Source: Icerya purchasi
Lineage: Eukaryota; Arthropoda; Insecta; Hemiptera; Monophlebidae
Direction of reading: 5' to 3'
Assembly: GCA_039619475.1 (NCBI GenBank)
Contig: CM077115.1
Location: 307,534,734 to 307,598,733, forward strand
DNA length: 64,000 nt
Part shown: positions 47,240 to 60,584 of the stretch, piece after piece
How the letters are laid out: each line of letters opens with the position of its first letter
Numbering within the stretch: position 1 is the first letter of the stretch
The notes under the pieces: model-generated
Databases searched by the model: none
Told to the model about the DNA's origin: nothing
The model's input: the letters and a program-made list of their open reading frames with translations, nothing else
Translations under genes and position numbers: made by a program

Positions 47240-47488
47240 TACATTCGGAACTGATTGGTAATCGTTTGATTTATCGATATACGAATGCAGTCCTATTTAT
47301 GTCTGCTGTGTACTGACCTAGCGCGCATATGATGTTGAACGTGGTGGTTTGCTATTGCCTTCCACGTGATTACTAGCGATTATTTATTTATTTATTTATT
47401 CTTGTAATAAGTTCGTCGTCGCTCGGGATCGAACCTGTAATCTCCATAACGGAAGTCAAGCGCTCTAGCAACTAGGCTATCGCGAAAA
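47240..47488 (-). mobile_element. tRNA-derived SINE
   Basis: On the minus strand from 47488 the head reads GCGATAGCCTAGTTGCTAGA (A box) through GATTACAGGTTCGATCCCGA (B box GGTTCGATCCC, about 47429-47439). This is a good tRNA-like pol III promoter pair with near-intact T-arm symmetry. The body holds an internal (AAAT)n and the phrase GGAAGGCAATAGCAAACCAC (about 47354-47373), a motif frequent in arthropod SINE bodies. The exact 3' end is uncertain. The head is better preserved than those at 4545 and 21800. Confidence 0.7.
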
Positions 47489-47489
47489 T

Positions 47490-50022
47490 ACGACTAATAT
47501 ACACATATTTATTATCCTTAAGAATAGTCCGAATTCTCATTCGCTTATATCTATTAATATTCATTACAGCGAAAACCGATGATCTAAGCAATACAAGTAG
47601 CAGGCAACCGGCGTCTTTTTGTGTAGATTCAAATTTTTCGATGTCATGAACTGTGGCGAGGGTTTTCCATTTAAACATTTGCGAAGTAATCATAGCTAGT
47701 TCGATAAAAGCTATACGGTTGAAATTCAAAATAGTTCGTCTCATGTCGGCACGGGTACATTTTTTAATAAAAACAACCTTAAAGAGTTTTTACTATGGTA
47801 GTAAGATAAAGAAGATAGAAGTATTAAATTTGTAGATTGCAAATGTGAACTGAAGAAACGTTTAGTGACTCATCCCGATATTCTTCAGCTGACAACGCGC
47901 ACTACTAAAATAACTCCGATAGATTAATCAGTTTTCATAACTGAAAAAATTTGCGGAGAATTTTTTACAGCTGATTCTTCAAATGCACCATGAACTTTCG
48001 TCATTAGTAAAATGTATTGACTGTATTTATTAGCCAAAAATTATTTTCAAACCGCTCCGTATGTTTAGTTAACTTTTGTTTCTATTGGATTTTTTTTTCG
48101 ATTTCTAAAAGCGAATTTTAAGCATTTAGCAGCGTGTCAGTTTGAAAAAAATTATTACTTTTTCACCGTCTCCACCTTTATCCGTTTTTTATTAATCTAT
48201 AACAAAAAAAGTACTTTTTTTTTTTTTTTTTTTTTTTTTTAATGACAGTAAAAAACAAATTTTTTAAGTCGATTATTTATTTAAAAAAAGCAAGTGTTAA
48301 CTTTTGTACAACAATTAAGGATAACAACGTCAACCTTACAAGAGAGAGAGGTAGGGTATTCAAACACCTCTGAAACTATTTGATATACCTTAAGAACTAA
48401 ACAAAAAAAAAAAAAAAATACTTATACTGTGCAGCAGATTAATAACAAGATGCTGCGATAAATTTGAAAATTTACTTCCGTGTATTATTTATTCAATAAA
48501 GATGACAGCACGGTGGATTTCTAATTTTTTATTTTTATAAAAAAAACAGTCGAATGGAGCGTACAAAAATCTTAAGCCATTCATTCGAATAGTAAATTGT
48601 GTTGGATTATTAAGATAAGTAGTAATATTTTTATAGAATTGCCGTCTTATTGAACTTTTTATTATTACGTAGATCTGTTCGACGGATTACAATCATCACG
48701 TATGCGTAAGCCACCATTGCATTAAGTACTGAACTTTAATAATGAAAATGAATAATAACCGATAAATATACGAAATCCACATTTAAAATTCGACGTAACT
48801 CGTTTTATCTCAATAAATGATGGTTTCCAAAAAAATTTAAAAATAATACCAGTTTAAAAACCAGCCCGCTTCACTAGATAACGAATATTTCTCGCTTCAT
48901 TGATATCACCTAAAAAGATCATCAAATAATAATTGTAATAAAACTATTCCCCAGAACGTCTGAACGATTTACCAACCTCTTTTAACTGCAATTTTTTTTT
49001 TTTCAGTATATATTTTGTTTATATAGTGCGTAAAATTTCATAGAAAATACTTCACATTTTAAAACTGGTCGTTTAATGTGTTAAAATAAAATTAAGAAGA
49101 CGACAGTTATTTCAGTGTGTCAGTTTGCAATTTAAATGAACTTTAATAAATCTTTAATCGCACCTTTTATTCACTTTAGCGATGATATGTTCATTGACTA
49201 CCAATGCAGAAATATCTGATCTGTATACTAAAATTTATAACATTTCTTCAAATTCATATTTGTTCTCTCCCCTAACTTTGATAGTCTGCATCATAATTTA
49301 CATATGAATTCTGACTACGTGTGAAAGTTGATTATGTTTTGGTTAAAATTGCACGAAAGTTACATGGCGGTATTATTACAAACGCCAATTTTTCCACTAT
49401 AAATGATTAAGCGTTTAAATTTAAAATCTCTATTCTCGCTACAAATTATACAATACGTTATTTAATACAAGTAGATAAGATAAAGAAGTCGGAAAGTAAC
49501 GTCAGATTCCTTTCAATCTCTTGTGTACTCTTTAATAAAATCTCTATTGTCCGAATTCTAATTTAGATCTTTAAGCGGATATGTAAAAACGAGATTCGCG
49601 TATCATTCCAATTTTAAATAAAAAATCCCGAGAAGCATATAGATCAGCAAAAAATCAATTTACGACTTTTTATGTATATCGTTATTATATTAGATGAGGT
49701 TCTCGTAATTAGAAGACGCATTTAAAAGAATCTTAAGATTTCGTAAAAATAACAACATCGATGTTCAAGCTCTTGAAAGTCGTAATAGTTTTCCAGTGAC
49801 CCCTAGGAAATCATTGGACGCCAAAAATTTATGGAAGGACGTCTGTTAAAAAAATTATATTAAGCGCACATAACGTTATTGTCCATAGTAGATTTGCGCA
49901 CACGTTAAAAAATATTTATTTTAATTTCCTTTAATATTTTTTTATACAACTCCGTATTCACTTTTACTAGTATTTTATTGTAAAGGCACGTTTTTAAGTA
50001 AATTTTTATTTACCGCTGCGCA

Positions 50023-50054
<32 letters not shown>

Positions 50055-52609
50055 AGGAAAACTGGACGCCCGTCAACCGTTTGCGATCGAGTAGTCTTTT
50101 TACCTGAGTTGTTGTTGTCCGTCCGTTATTGTAGTAAGTCCGTTCTTTGTTTTTGCTTGTTTACCACGTGTATCGTTTGTTTTTTCCCGTTGTCAACTTT
50201 GTTGTGCACCCCCCGTCTATTTTAACATGTTTTAAATCCGAATTTCGTAATTATTTAGTTGAAATAGCCCTTTTCAAGGCTTCGCCGTCATTGTTTGTAA
50301 AAGTCCACATAGACTTACGGACTTATTAGCAAGCGTTTTATTGGATGTTATAATTTTTGCATCGGAAATTTTTTGGTATTTTGAATTAATCGTAAACAGT
50401 TGTTACCCTTAATTGACCTCTTCACCATACTCCAGAATTGCATAAATAAAAATCAAAAGGCAAAATCAACAAAATTCACTCAGGCGATGTCAGCAAAGAT
50501 TTAATTAACATTAAAATATGAGAGCGCTTACATATGTGGTATTTATCGGACGTGTATGTGGAATTAAAGAACACCGATGTCCAAGTGATAATAATTGTCT
50601 ATAATTATATTGAAATTACATTTCATACTGGAATTGTATTAAAAATATATGAAAAATAGTATTGCCGCCTTCTTAAATGGTACTAAAACATTTTTTTTTT
50701 TAAATTATCGACACACTGAAATTGATCTGAAAAAGTGAGAACTTGAAATTTGAATTTCTATTTTTGTCTGACATATTTTTATAATGGTTTGATTTTCAAT
50801 TTTTATTCTAAATTTTAGCTGTTATTTGACTATTTACCGTAAACCTGATATGTATTATGCATTGTGTATGTAGGTGGTGGAGGGTTGCTCTCCGTATCTA
50901 TATGCTGGCAATTATGTAATGGCGCTTTACAAATTATGACATTTAAAATTCCGTGCCTTCTTAATTTTTTATAATTAATAAAGATAATTTTTTTTTCTTT
51001 CTAAATGGCGAAAGTATACCTTACTTTAATAATTAGTTCTGCCCTAATATATATATATATATATATATATATGCATTTTTAAATTGAATAGATTTCACAG
51101 TTGATAAATTCTAAAAGTGGCTACCGATCGGGGAGGAGGGGTTGTACTTTCAAAACCGTTTATTTTAAAATAACTTGTTACCATAAATTTGCTACTATTT
51201 TTTACGGCAAGTGTTGCCGAAAGCTCTAAAAAAGATTTTAATAATGAATTCCGAATACAATATTGTAAATTAATATGTTAAAGCAACACCTCCAAAAACT
51301 GAGATAAATACTCATAAGGAAAGTTCATTTAAACTCGATCAAATTTTTAACTTTTTAAAACTATAATTAAGTGAAAAGAAGACTTTGAGGTGTTTTAAAA
51401 CGATAATACACAAGACACAATAATAAAACGAAAATTCGGAACAACTTTTTTTTCTTTTAATAAAATAAATAATCAAACTTCCAAAATGGCAACTAAAAAA
51501 TCGCTTTAAAAATATTACAAAATTCATAACGTATAAACGGTATATACACACAGCGCTTGACTTACTTTCCGAATGAATAAGAAATACTTTAGGAATTTTT
51601 TATTACTCTACTCGTATCTTATACAATTTGATACTTATAGGGATTTTAAAATAAACAAATGATTAGCACATATATTATACGATTAATCATTGCGGGAGAC
51701 TGATTTTAAATTAAAAATGAAGGTAATCATTGCGGTGGTAAGCAAAGACGACCAGAATTTTAGTTTGGAGTGATATCACGTTGTTTCGCTATGAATTTAT
51801 CTGGCCGAAAAGCGGTCCGTCTGAAAAGAAACATTTCTAAACCGGTGATGCAGACTGATAATTCATCAAAAAAGCTTTTGGCGCACCAAAACGATTTAGT
51901 AACTTAAATTACAGTAACATTAAAAAGTACGATTATTTTTTTAAATTTGTTATTACAATTCAAATTGAAAGCATAAATTTCAAAAGGGCAAGCTTACGAC
52001 ATTATTCTTTTACAAACGGAGAGAACGTTATCTTCAAATCGAAAGAGAAAATGTCATTAGAAAAGGTAGAAGATCGTCTCAATGACCATATAAATTATTT
52101 GAAACCAAACATGTAACTGCTATAAATAAAACTTCAGTTAAAGAATCACATTTATTATTTCCTGTCAGCGATTAAATTATTTTCCATATAATACATAATC
52201 AAAAATTAACAGAATTTTTTACCTGGTTTCCATCAAATAATGGTATCTCTTCCTCTTTCGATATCAGCAAACTTCAACGGACACATTTGAACTTCATGTA
52301 CCGATATCATCTAAACGATAATTACAAAAAAATAACTAGGTAAATAAACATAAAACTACATTTTATAGGTTCCTTATTAAGTTAATCTTAGTTGATGATG
52401 AGCTACACACCCGAGAAAACAATTCTAAGGATATTCACAAAATCAAAACGCTTTTTAAATTGCATTCGACAATTTTTTTAAATTTATATTTTTAATTAAC
52501 AAATTAATTAAATATAATGCCGCAGAAACTGTGCCCCAATAGCAGTTTTAAACTACCGCTAAACAACTTTTTCAGCGTCTTCAAATGTTGTTGTGTAAAA
52601 AAAAATAAA

Positions 52610-52643
<34 letters not shown>

Positions 52644-54425
52644 CAAACAATAATAATAAAATTACGAGCAAAAAAAAAACAACCAAAAACAATAGAGAAT
52701 CACCCAAAACAAAGATCGCTTTTAGGCTAAAAAATTAAAATCTCTAATTTATAAATATGATTTGTATTCAGATGAAAACAGCATGATGCGGTCGCTTGCA
52801 AAAATTTTTACATGTATAATATACACAAGTAAGAAATATGCAGATAAAATTGAATACAATAGACGAGAAAGGAGAAAACTCGCGTGTGTAATATATAGAA
52901 ATATAAGTGCGGTAGTTCGTAACGGTGCTTGAATACTAAATTGAACAAATGGAGCTGATGCTACTAACCTTATAATGCAATATTCTACAATAGAATACCC
53001 GCCACAACAGTTTGACCTACATCTTTACTCTTGGCGAGAGGTGTTACTCGATGCACATTACACTAAATGGGTTAGCCAGTATCGCTACTTATGCGACTTG
53101 TTCGGTAACTCTTTTATACTTACCTTATCGAGGGAAAATGTTTTCAGCTGCGCGCCATATTGAGGAAGAAAATCTGATATCCAATCAAAAATGTATAAAC
53201 GTTCAAATGGAGGGAAATATTTCATTAAAACGTTCGGATGATATATTACGTTCTACCGTGTTAAATAAATTACGAAAAATTTGCTATACCATCATTTTAG
53301 ATTTCGTACGTGTTATGAAACGTTAATAAAAAAACAAAACATCATCATCCGTTAAACTAGAATACAACTAAATATTCAAAATAAAAACTAAACGAGAAAA
53401 TTATTTTCAATGAAATATGAATTACTTCTACTTAAATACAATAAAAAATAAAATGTTTTATATACATAAAACTTATACATACTTGAATACTTTCATGTAA
53501 AAATGTACCGGTACGGAAAAAGTAACCTTAAAAATCGCTTTAATTTTATTGGTTTTGTTTATAGGCGAATTCGAATCTCTTTATATCGATATTTCAATTG
53601 AAATTAATACGAGTAATTTAAAAGCGCCGATGCTCCTCCTAATTTAATAGGTTTTAGTTTTATTTGTCAAAATAATATTTAAAACTTTCAAATTCGTAAA
53701 GGGAAAAAAATCGTTTTCAGTGATTACTTCTTTTTTAATCTGCACCCGTTAAAGTAAAACAATTAACATGTGATCTGATAACATACGGGGCAGTATAAGA
53801 AATAGTATTAATAGGCGCGCTCCATGGAGAAACCTATTGTTGTAAAATTACTATTTTAATTATACATCGTGCAATATTTTTCTTATAGTGTTCTGTGTAG
53901 TTCAAGTGTAACAACAATATCGTATAAATTTTCTGAACCAATGGATTTTCATATAATCGGACTGCTCGATGAAAGATTTAATACTTTTATTAATAAATTT
54001 ACACTTCTGAATCATAATGAATTTTATTTATTGTTAATATTTTCTTCAACACTTTAGAACTCATGTATTCAAATACAGCTGCTTTCAATTGAAACGCACC
54101 TAAGTTTGTCTACAAATTTTTATTTCTGATTTAGTATTGTATTATATACAATAATTCTGTTTACCACGGAGGGTTCGAGTCAAATTTAAATCTTTTTAGT
54201 AATATAAAGATCTAAAACATACGTCTAAGGTTTTTCAACGAGCCGGTGTAGGCAGGCTCCCCCCTGGTAGCAACGCACCTAATGGCTATTAGAAAAATAC
54301 GTGCCTTTACGTTTTTTATCGCTATTATCGGATGTACCACTTATGCATTATAACATCATTTTATTCTGGCTTTTTAAAACGTACTTTACATATTTATTAT
54401 TTTCATTATATTCAATTACTATTAT
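47490..54425. other. Long non-coding AT-rich stretch
   Basis: No gene or recognisable element in about 6.9 kb. Features are homopolymers (T at 48215-48240, A at 50034-50055) and (TA)n at 51045-51072 and 52615-52641. Open frames such as 53012-53326 have no domain similarity I recognise. A conserved regulatory element could be hidden here but cannot be judged without comparison. Confidence 0.45.
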
Positions 54426-54485
54426 CAGGTCCGTATCTAGACCAAAATTTCGGGTAGGGGGGTATGAAAATATTTTTATAATTAA

Positions 54486-54521
<36 letters not shown>

Positions 54522-55068
54522 TACAACGTAATTCTTAGGCTACCCCACATTAGAAAAAATGTTCCAATTTTATGTAAGGCAAAATGTCTCAATTTTATGT
54601 AACGTTTATTATATTTTATAGGATTTCTGTGATTATGTTATTATATTCATATGGACCAATTTAGAATTATGTTGTAAATTTTGATCATTTTATACAAAGT
54701 ATAGAAGGGAAAGAGATAGAAATGTAAGCAAGAGGGGTCAAGGGGCACAGCCCCTTGCGAGGCCAAAATTGCCGAGTCATATATATATATGTATGTGTGT
54801 TATCATAAAATATATTTATTTATAAATGATATACTAAAGCCTTGTAATCAATCATAGCATATGCAATATTTGAACACTACAATAGAAACGAATAAAAAAT
54901 AGTCGTTCCCATAGAATTCATAAAAATTTTAGTTTTTTTTTCTTTTGTGAAAAACCGAAAGGAAATAAATTTATTCTGAATTTCGGACCATTTAATTCAA
55001 GCAGTTATGATTTCACAGACATTTCGGGTGGGTTTAAACCCGGAAAACCCCCTTCAGATAAGGCCCTG
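54426..55068. mobile_element. hAT-like non-autonomous element with 8-bp TSD, containing a Helitron-like insertion
   Basis: A perfect 8-bp direct repeat ACTATTAT flanks both ends (54418-54425 and 55069-55076). The termini CAGGTCCGTATCTAGA and, on the other strand, CAGGGCCTTATCTGAA match at 11 of 16 positions. Eight-base target duplications and CAGG..C-type termini are characteristic of hAT elements. There is no transposase. The interior contains the Helitron-like repeat at 54520-54780, so that insertion is younger. The original element would have been about 350 bp. Confidence 0.7.
54520..54780 (+). mobile_element. Helitron-like repeat, opposite-orientation copy
   Basis: It starts with the palindrome ATTACAACGTAAT and TCTTAGGCTACC. 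Two diverged 38-bp-type units (CCAATTTTATGTAA) follow. It ends with the hairpin CAAGGGGC-ACA-GCCCCTTG (54739-54757), then CGAGGCCAAAATTGCCGAGT. Both ends adjoin (TA)n (54489-54519 and 54779-54790), as in the copy at 2635-3135. It is shorter because it has fewer tandem units. Confidence 0.7.
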
Positions 55069-55076
55069 ACTATTAT

Positions 55077-55795
55077 ATTGGTTTCACTTTGTACACGAAA
55101 CAAAACTGTAATGTAAAATCGAACATGACATTCACAAAGATTTTAAAGAGAATTCTTTGGAATTAATTTATTAATTTAAGCCCCTAAAATTATAAAAATA
55201 GTCAAATATTGTACCAATGCACTGAAGATTTTGAATATTAAATTATGGATAACCATAATTTACATTTATATGTTACTAAATTCAAAACAATGATATGCAA
55301 TATTAAATTTCTAATATCATCTATAATTTTTACCCAGTATTTCCATAAATGTATATTTAAGTGTTTAAAATTTTTCGAAATATTTTAACACCTAAAAAGC
55401 TTCGTTAAAGAATTAAAATATGGCTTCGAAACATTCAAGCTTAGTATTTTCTTACATTACAAAAAAAAAAAAAAAAAATGATACAACTAATAATATACAA
55501 GGTTTGACTTTTTTTAACAACAGCATTAAAATCATATGTTCAAAACCGTGCATAATATGAAAAACTTCAAAGAACACATCATCATATAAATTCGCTTAAT
55601 ACAAATAGAAAAGGAAGATAAAATAATGAAAGTAAGACTCAGTTTCAATTCATTTATGCTATGTTTTAAATGAGCGAGGGCTATGAGTTTAGCTTTTTTA
55701 AATATGGCTGATTACACATTAAATTTTAAAAAAAACATTAGATAATTAGCATTTGACTGATTATTAATAAAAATTTTCATATATGTATATGTATA
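55077..55795. other. Non-coding AT-rich stretch
   Basis: Nothing recognised except an A run at 55461-55478. Confidence 0.5.
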
Positions 55796-55797
55796 TA

Positions 55798-57087
55798 CAG
55801 TGGAGCTTCTGAATAACGGACAGTTGCGGGACCAAAAAATTTGTCCGGTATTAAGAGGTGTCCGCTAATGGGAAATAATAATGTATGTACAGTTTACTGA
55901 AATTTACATAATTGTGTATTGTGACGTATTTATCAAGAATATAAAAGATAGTACGTAATATAAAAAAAATACAGTACATATTTTCTTAAGACATATACAT
56001 GTGTCTAAAATATAAAAAAAAAATGTTCGTATAATATAAAAATATGTATGTATGTACAGTACTACTACAGTACCTACTTATGTTTATATTCCAGGATTAG
56101 TTGATAAAAAAGTTAGGCAATAGGGAATATACATAAATCACTTTTTGTTTTTAAGAACGCAAGATAATCTATAATTTTTATCACTTATGTTCAAAATATA
56201 TATTTATTTTTTTTTAACACATACTGTAGAATCCTAGCGTATCGAACATATTTCAGTATTCTATGAAAAAATCGGTAATTTTACTGTGTTTCTTTCATTT
56301 AAAATCCGCGATTCGACATGCACTCGCAGTTCGGATATCATTTTTAAATCTTCAGCATCAGCTTTATGAATGAAATACGATTTTTTTTAGTTTTCCAATT
56401 AACGGGTCAACATTATTTAAAGTTTCACCGTCAACTTCGGTAGTTGTGTCTTCTTCGCCATCATAAACATTACTGTTATCACAACTGCATCATCGGATGG
56501 ATTTTGTTGTTGCATGAATTTAGGCTGCTAATTCATTTATGTCGATACATGGATCTTCCACATGCAATCCCTCGTCTATTAAACAGTAATGTCGGGCACT
56601 AATCAAGGGAGTCGCCAGCCGATGGGCCAGGGGGAGGCAAAATGAGTTGTCAGCCACCGGGGTGGGGGGGCAAGATGATAGAAAAAAGATATGAGTTTTA
56701 GGAAAAATAAAATTTTTAAGTTGTAAATCTTATTTAAAACATAATTTTCGTGGGTTTGTGGCAAATTGTTCATGATTACGCGCCTATGAATACTCATCAT
56801 GGCCAGTTAATTAAAAAAGGCTCCAGGGGGAGGGCAGCTGCCCCCTGTCCTCCGCTGGCGACGCCCATGGCACTAATTGAACTTTTTTTGACAAACTTTG
56901 TCCGTTTAACAGAAATCGAATTTCCAAAATCATATTTATTAAAGTGTCTGCGTCCGTAATCGGGAAAGTCCGTTATTGGGAAATATTTTTATATTGTGTC
57001 TTATGGGGAAATGCCGGAGATTTTAAAATTGTCCGCTAGCAGGAAATGCCCGCTATTTAGAAGTGTTCGTTAGTAGAAGTTTTACTG
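55798..57087 (-). mobile_element. pogo/Tigger-like DNA transposon, deleted, TA target site
   Basis: TA flanks both ends (55796-55797 and 57088-57089). The left terminus CAGTGGAGCTTCTGAATAAC and the opposite-strand right terminus CAGTAAAACTTCTACTAACG form an imperfect TIR of the CAGT.(A/G)A.CT type characteristic of pogo/Tigger. Subterminal GTCCGCTA(A/G) phrases recur on both sides. The minus strand near 56380-56590 reads DEGLHVEDPCIDINELAA and, after stops, VYDGEEDTTTEVDGETLN and VDPLIGKLKKI. This resembles the acidic C-terminus of Tigger/jerky-type transposases. The DDE domain is absent. A separate 266-bp hAT MITE sits inside (56604-56869). Confidence 0.7.
56604..56869. mobile_element. hAT MITE with 8-bp TSD nested in the pogo-like element
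   Basis: A perfect 8-bp direct repeat GCACTAAT flanks it (56596-56603 and 56870-56877). The termini are CAAGGGAGTCGCCAGC on the plus strand and CATGGGCGTCGCCAGC on the minus strand, 14 of 16 identical, a classic hAT-type TIR (CA.GGGCGTCGCCAG). It is GC-rich at both ends and AT-rich in the middle, with no coding capacity. Removing it and one TSD copy rejoins the host element cleanly. The low divergence of the TSD suggests relatively recent insertion. Confidence 0.88.
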
Positions 57088-57091
57088 TATA

Positions 57092-57591
57092 TATAAATGT
57101 ATACGTCGGTGTAATTTGACGGACATTCCTAATATGACGAAGCATGCTTTTTTACATGTAAATTGTACATCACAAATATTACAATTTACTTTTTCATCCA
57201 TTTTAAATAATAAAACATCAATAAAAAATCTGTATTACATTAACGTAGCTGTAATATTAAGATATTTAAAAAGTACATCAAATTAAAAATTTAGTTGTTA
57301 TTATAGCCATTAAGTGCGCTGCTGTCAGGGATCCTGTCTTGTCCGCACTGGCTCGTGGTTTTTCACACATTAAAGAAGATGTATAACCGCGTAAAACTTT
57401 TATTCGTAGTCGTTAATAACTATATATATATTTTTTTTTTTTTTTATAATGAGGAAATCAATTTTGAAACTGTTATGTATAGAAAAAAATCATTCAAACT
57501 CTAATCTTAATATAAATCAAAAGCACGGTGAATTGTTAAAATAGCAAGTTACGCGAAACGACGTTAATACCAGAAGCGTTCTTTATCGCAA

Positions 57592-57636
<45 letters not shown>

Positions 57637-59095
57637 TATGTGCTTTTTTTTAAATCAATAAAAAGATTCTCTTTATAAAGTAGATTTTGTCACAGGAATT
57701 ACGAGTTTAATAAATTTATTAAAAAAATACATATTCCAGCAACAAGCTTTACGACAACCGAACCCAGCATATTACATTTTGCATAAAATACACATTTTAG
57801 GGGACCTTTTAAACCGATAAGTTACACCAAAAGTCGAGTTATCGACGGCCGAGTGAGGTGTATACTATTATATATTAAAAAATTGTAGCATGTCCGAAAG
57901 AAAAAAGAAGTAGGAAACTGAAACGTTCATTTTTATTTTCACAATTTCTAACAGGCTTATAGTAGCATTACATATCACCAATAGGGGGAGGGACCCTTTT
58001 GTGAAAAAAAGTGATATAAAATAATTGAAATGTGAAAAAAAATTGTATTTTTATTATTAACTTTTAGTAAATTTTTTTTTTTTTTTTTTTGACTTTATAC
58101 GTTCCTGATAAACCCTCTTCCGAATAAAAATTAACAGTCCATAACAGTTTATCTAGATTTGTTTTATTAACGCGATTTAATTTATTCGAACAATATACTT
58201 CCGCAAGTAAAATATAATTTTTTACATAGTCTGATAATTTACCATACTTCCACTACTACTATATTACATAGTAGTAGAGTTTTATTGTTTTCAGTTTCAG
58301 CTTTTATCCGCTTAATCAATATCAGTATGTAGGTATAGAGGTTATTCTATCTTTCAAAGTTTAAAAATTACGTTCTTAAATACTCAAAAACACATGAACC
58401 GAGAGTAAGCATCGAGCGTAGGGTTACAGTTAAAAAAAAAAGGAATGAACGCGAAACAGATACACGTCGAATGTGAAAAACTAGACACATACAACAACAC
58501 CCCATAAAATGGCAAACAGTATGTGTTATACGAATGTTATAATTATAGTCTATTATTATAATCCGTTAATCATCGTGCAGATGAGTAGGGGCAAAATTGG
58601 AATTTACACACGTTCGACACCCGGCTTAATATCTAAAAAGCCAGAATCATGTAGTGAAATTAGCATCATATTATGAGGCACGTGTTTGCGTGCAGCATGA
58701 TTTTCATTGTATGCTCCTCTTAGGCAGCGTTTATTTATTGCTTTTCAGGAAAGTTTTAGGGGCGAAAGGGGTCGTATAACATTTTACATTTTCTTACTCC
58801 CAGCGGGGGAAGCGTTGCCAATTTATCGCGCGAATTTCGCAAAATTTTATTTTTTCACGATTGTGAGCTGACAATGTTCAATTCCGAAAGAAAAAAAAAA
58901 AAAAAACAAAAAAAAAACATGGATTACAATGCAATAAAAGGAAAGCTGCAAGGGCTCTATCCACAGGTCGATAAAAAAAAACTTACGCGTTTTTTATGGT
59001 TGAATGGGAAGAAGAAATGGATGTCGATGTTGACGAGGAAAGCTAAGAATGTTTCCCCAGCGATCGAACTGAGAAGTGATATGTGATTCTAAATG
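57092..59095. other. Non-coding AT-rich stretch
   Basis: It has (TA)n at 57601-57631 and T runs at 57431-57446 and 58073-58090. The 70-codon frame at 58874-59086 starts in an A-rich tract and has no recognisable domain. Confidence 0.45.
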
Positions 59096-59099
59096 CTTA

Positions 59100-60250
59100 A
59101 GAAGAAAAGTAACGTTTCCGCTAATTTAATCGGCAATAAATTAAGAAAACGATTTATCGATTTATTAAAATGCTTTTCGGTGTGCGAGCACTAAAATTTG
59201 TATCTCTGTCCCGGATGACACGGACTTTACACTTGGGGCACAGAGCAGTGATAATAACGTTACGCGCATTGTGTATAGAAGAGAAAGAGACAGAAACTGG
59301 CGAGAAGTTTTACAAAAGTTGAACTTTATTTCAGGCCGTACAAAAGAAGAAAATAAAATCGTCGCCGAGGAACAACAGTGATCGATAAAATTTACGGAGG
59401 TATAGTCAATTTTAATAGCGTGTAATAAACATTTTTTTCAGTACTTGTCGAACCGCATTTATTGCAGCGACATTTATCGTTCTAAAAAATGCAATATCGT
59501 CGTATGGCCGGATAAAGTTATAAGATTTCGGAACTTTTACGGCCGCATCGGTTGTGGGAAGCAGAGAAAGATACCGACCACGACTAAACAATCGCGCCAA
59601 ACGAATTAATAAATAATTCCAATTAAGTCCTAATCTGCAAATTACCTTTCCGGACAGGTTGAAAAGTGCGGTAAAGAGGAAATTTCGTTTGTCGGCCGGG
59701 GTAATAACGAGGAAAACCGACTGAGAAGGATAGGGGAGCAGTCTCCAGCGCATTATCCGAGCTGAAATGAAGGCTATAAATGTAGCCCTGGCGTTACAGC
59801 GAGTCTGAAATTGAATACGAAACTTCTCAGAAATGATCCCGTTCGGAGATATAAAATAGAACGTGGAAATTTTTCGAGAAAATAAATTTTATCTGCAGCA
59901 TTCGGGAGCGCAAATATAAATAATTAAATTTTATCGTCAGCTCTGTCTGTTCCTTTCAGCGGTCTCTTTATTTTTCTCGACGCCGCTGATTCGGAAACGA
60001 ACAAATTTAATACACTCGAAAGAAGCTTTGATTACACAAGCGCATTCTGTTAAATAAAGATCAACGAGCGTGTCAAACGATTAAAAACCGAACCTAGATG
60101 ATTATTGATGATATCCGATGATCCGCATTTTCGGAGCCCGCCTTCGTCGTTCCCTAATTCCCCCGTTGAAATATTCCCTTAACTTGTAACGTTACGAAAC
60201 GTAATTATTCGGATTTTCCTTCACGGTGCTAAACCGGGAAAAGAACACAC
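59100..60250. other. Compositionally distinct segment, possible conserved non-coding DNA
   Basis: About 1.1 kb that is visibly richer in G+C and CpG-containing words than its surroundings, with almost no homopolymer or dinucleotide runs and no recognisable mobile-element motif. The 113-codon minus frame at 59412-59753 does not match a family I know, and no splice-site pair bounds it convincingly. Slow turnover of such a patch in a repeat-rich region suggests constraint (enhancer, unrecognised exon or ncRNA). This is inference from composition only. Confidence 0.3.
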
Positions 60251-60584
60251 GCTTGAGTAAAATAGAAGAAAAAATTATATTCCGGTTTTAAACATTCTCC
60301 ATGAGGAATAATTTTGAATTTAGCCTAAGCTTCATGCGCATTTTAATCAACCCGTATCAAGATTTAACTATAATAAAGCAAAATGAAAAGAGTACAAAAA
60401 GCAAAAATACAAACGCAAATAAAAATAACGATAATATTAAACGCTACAAATGAAATAGATAAATACCTATATAGTAAATATTTCAATTACGTAAGTAGTT
60501 CGCGACAAAAAATCATGTACCGCTAAAATGCCCGAATAAAGTAACAAGAGAAATATCAAGCAATACAGCGAGCTTAATTAAAAT

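Noticed and set aside
47429..47488. True tRNA gene
   Set aside because: The A and B boxes are good, but the acceptor stem does not close and a SINE body follows directly.
59412..59753. 113-codon minus-strand open frame
   Set aside because: It lies in a less AT-rich patch where stops are rarer. There is no recognisable motif, signal peptide or splice context, so it is recorded only as part of the composition anomaly.
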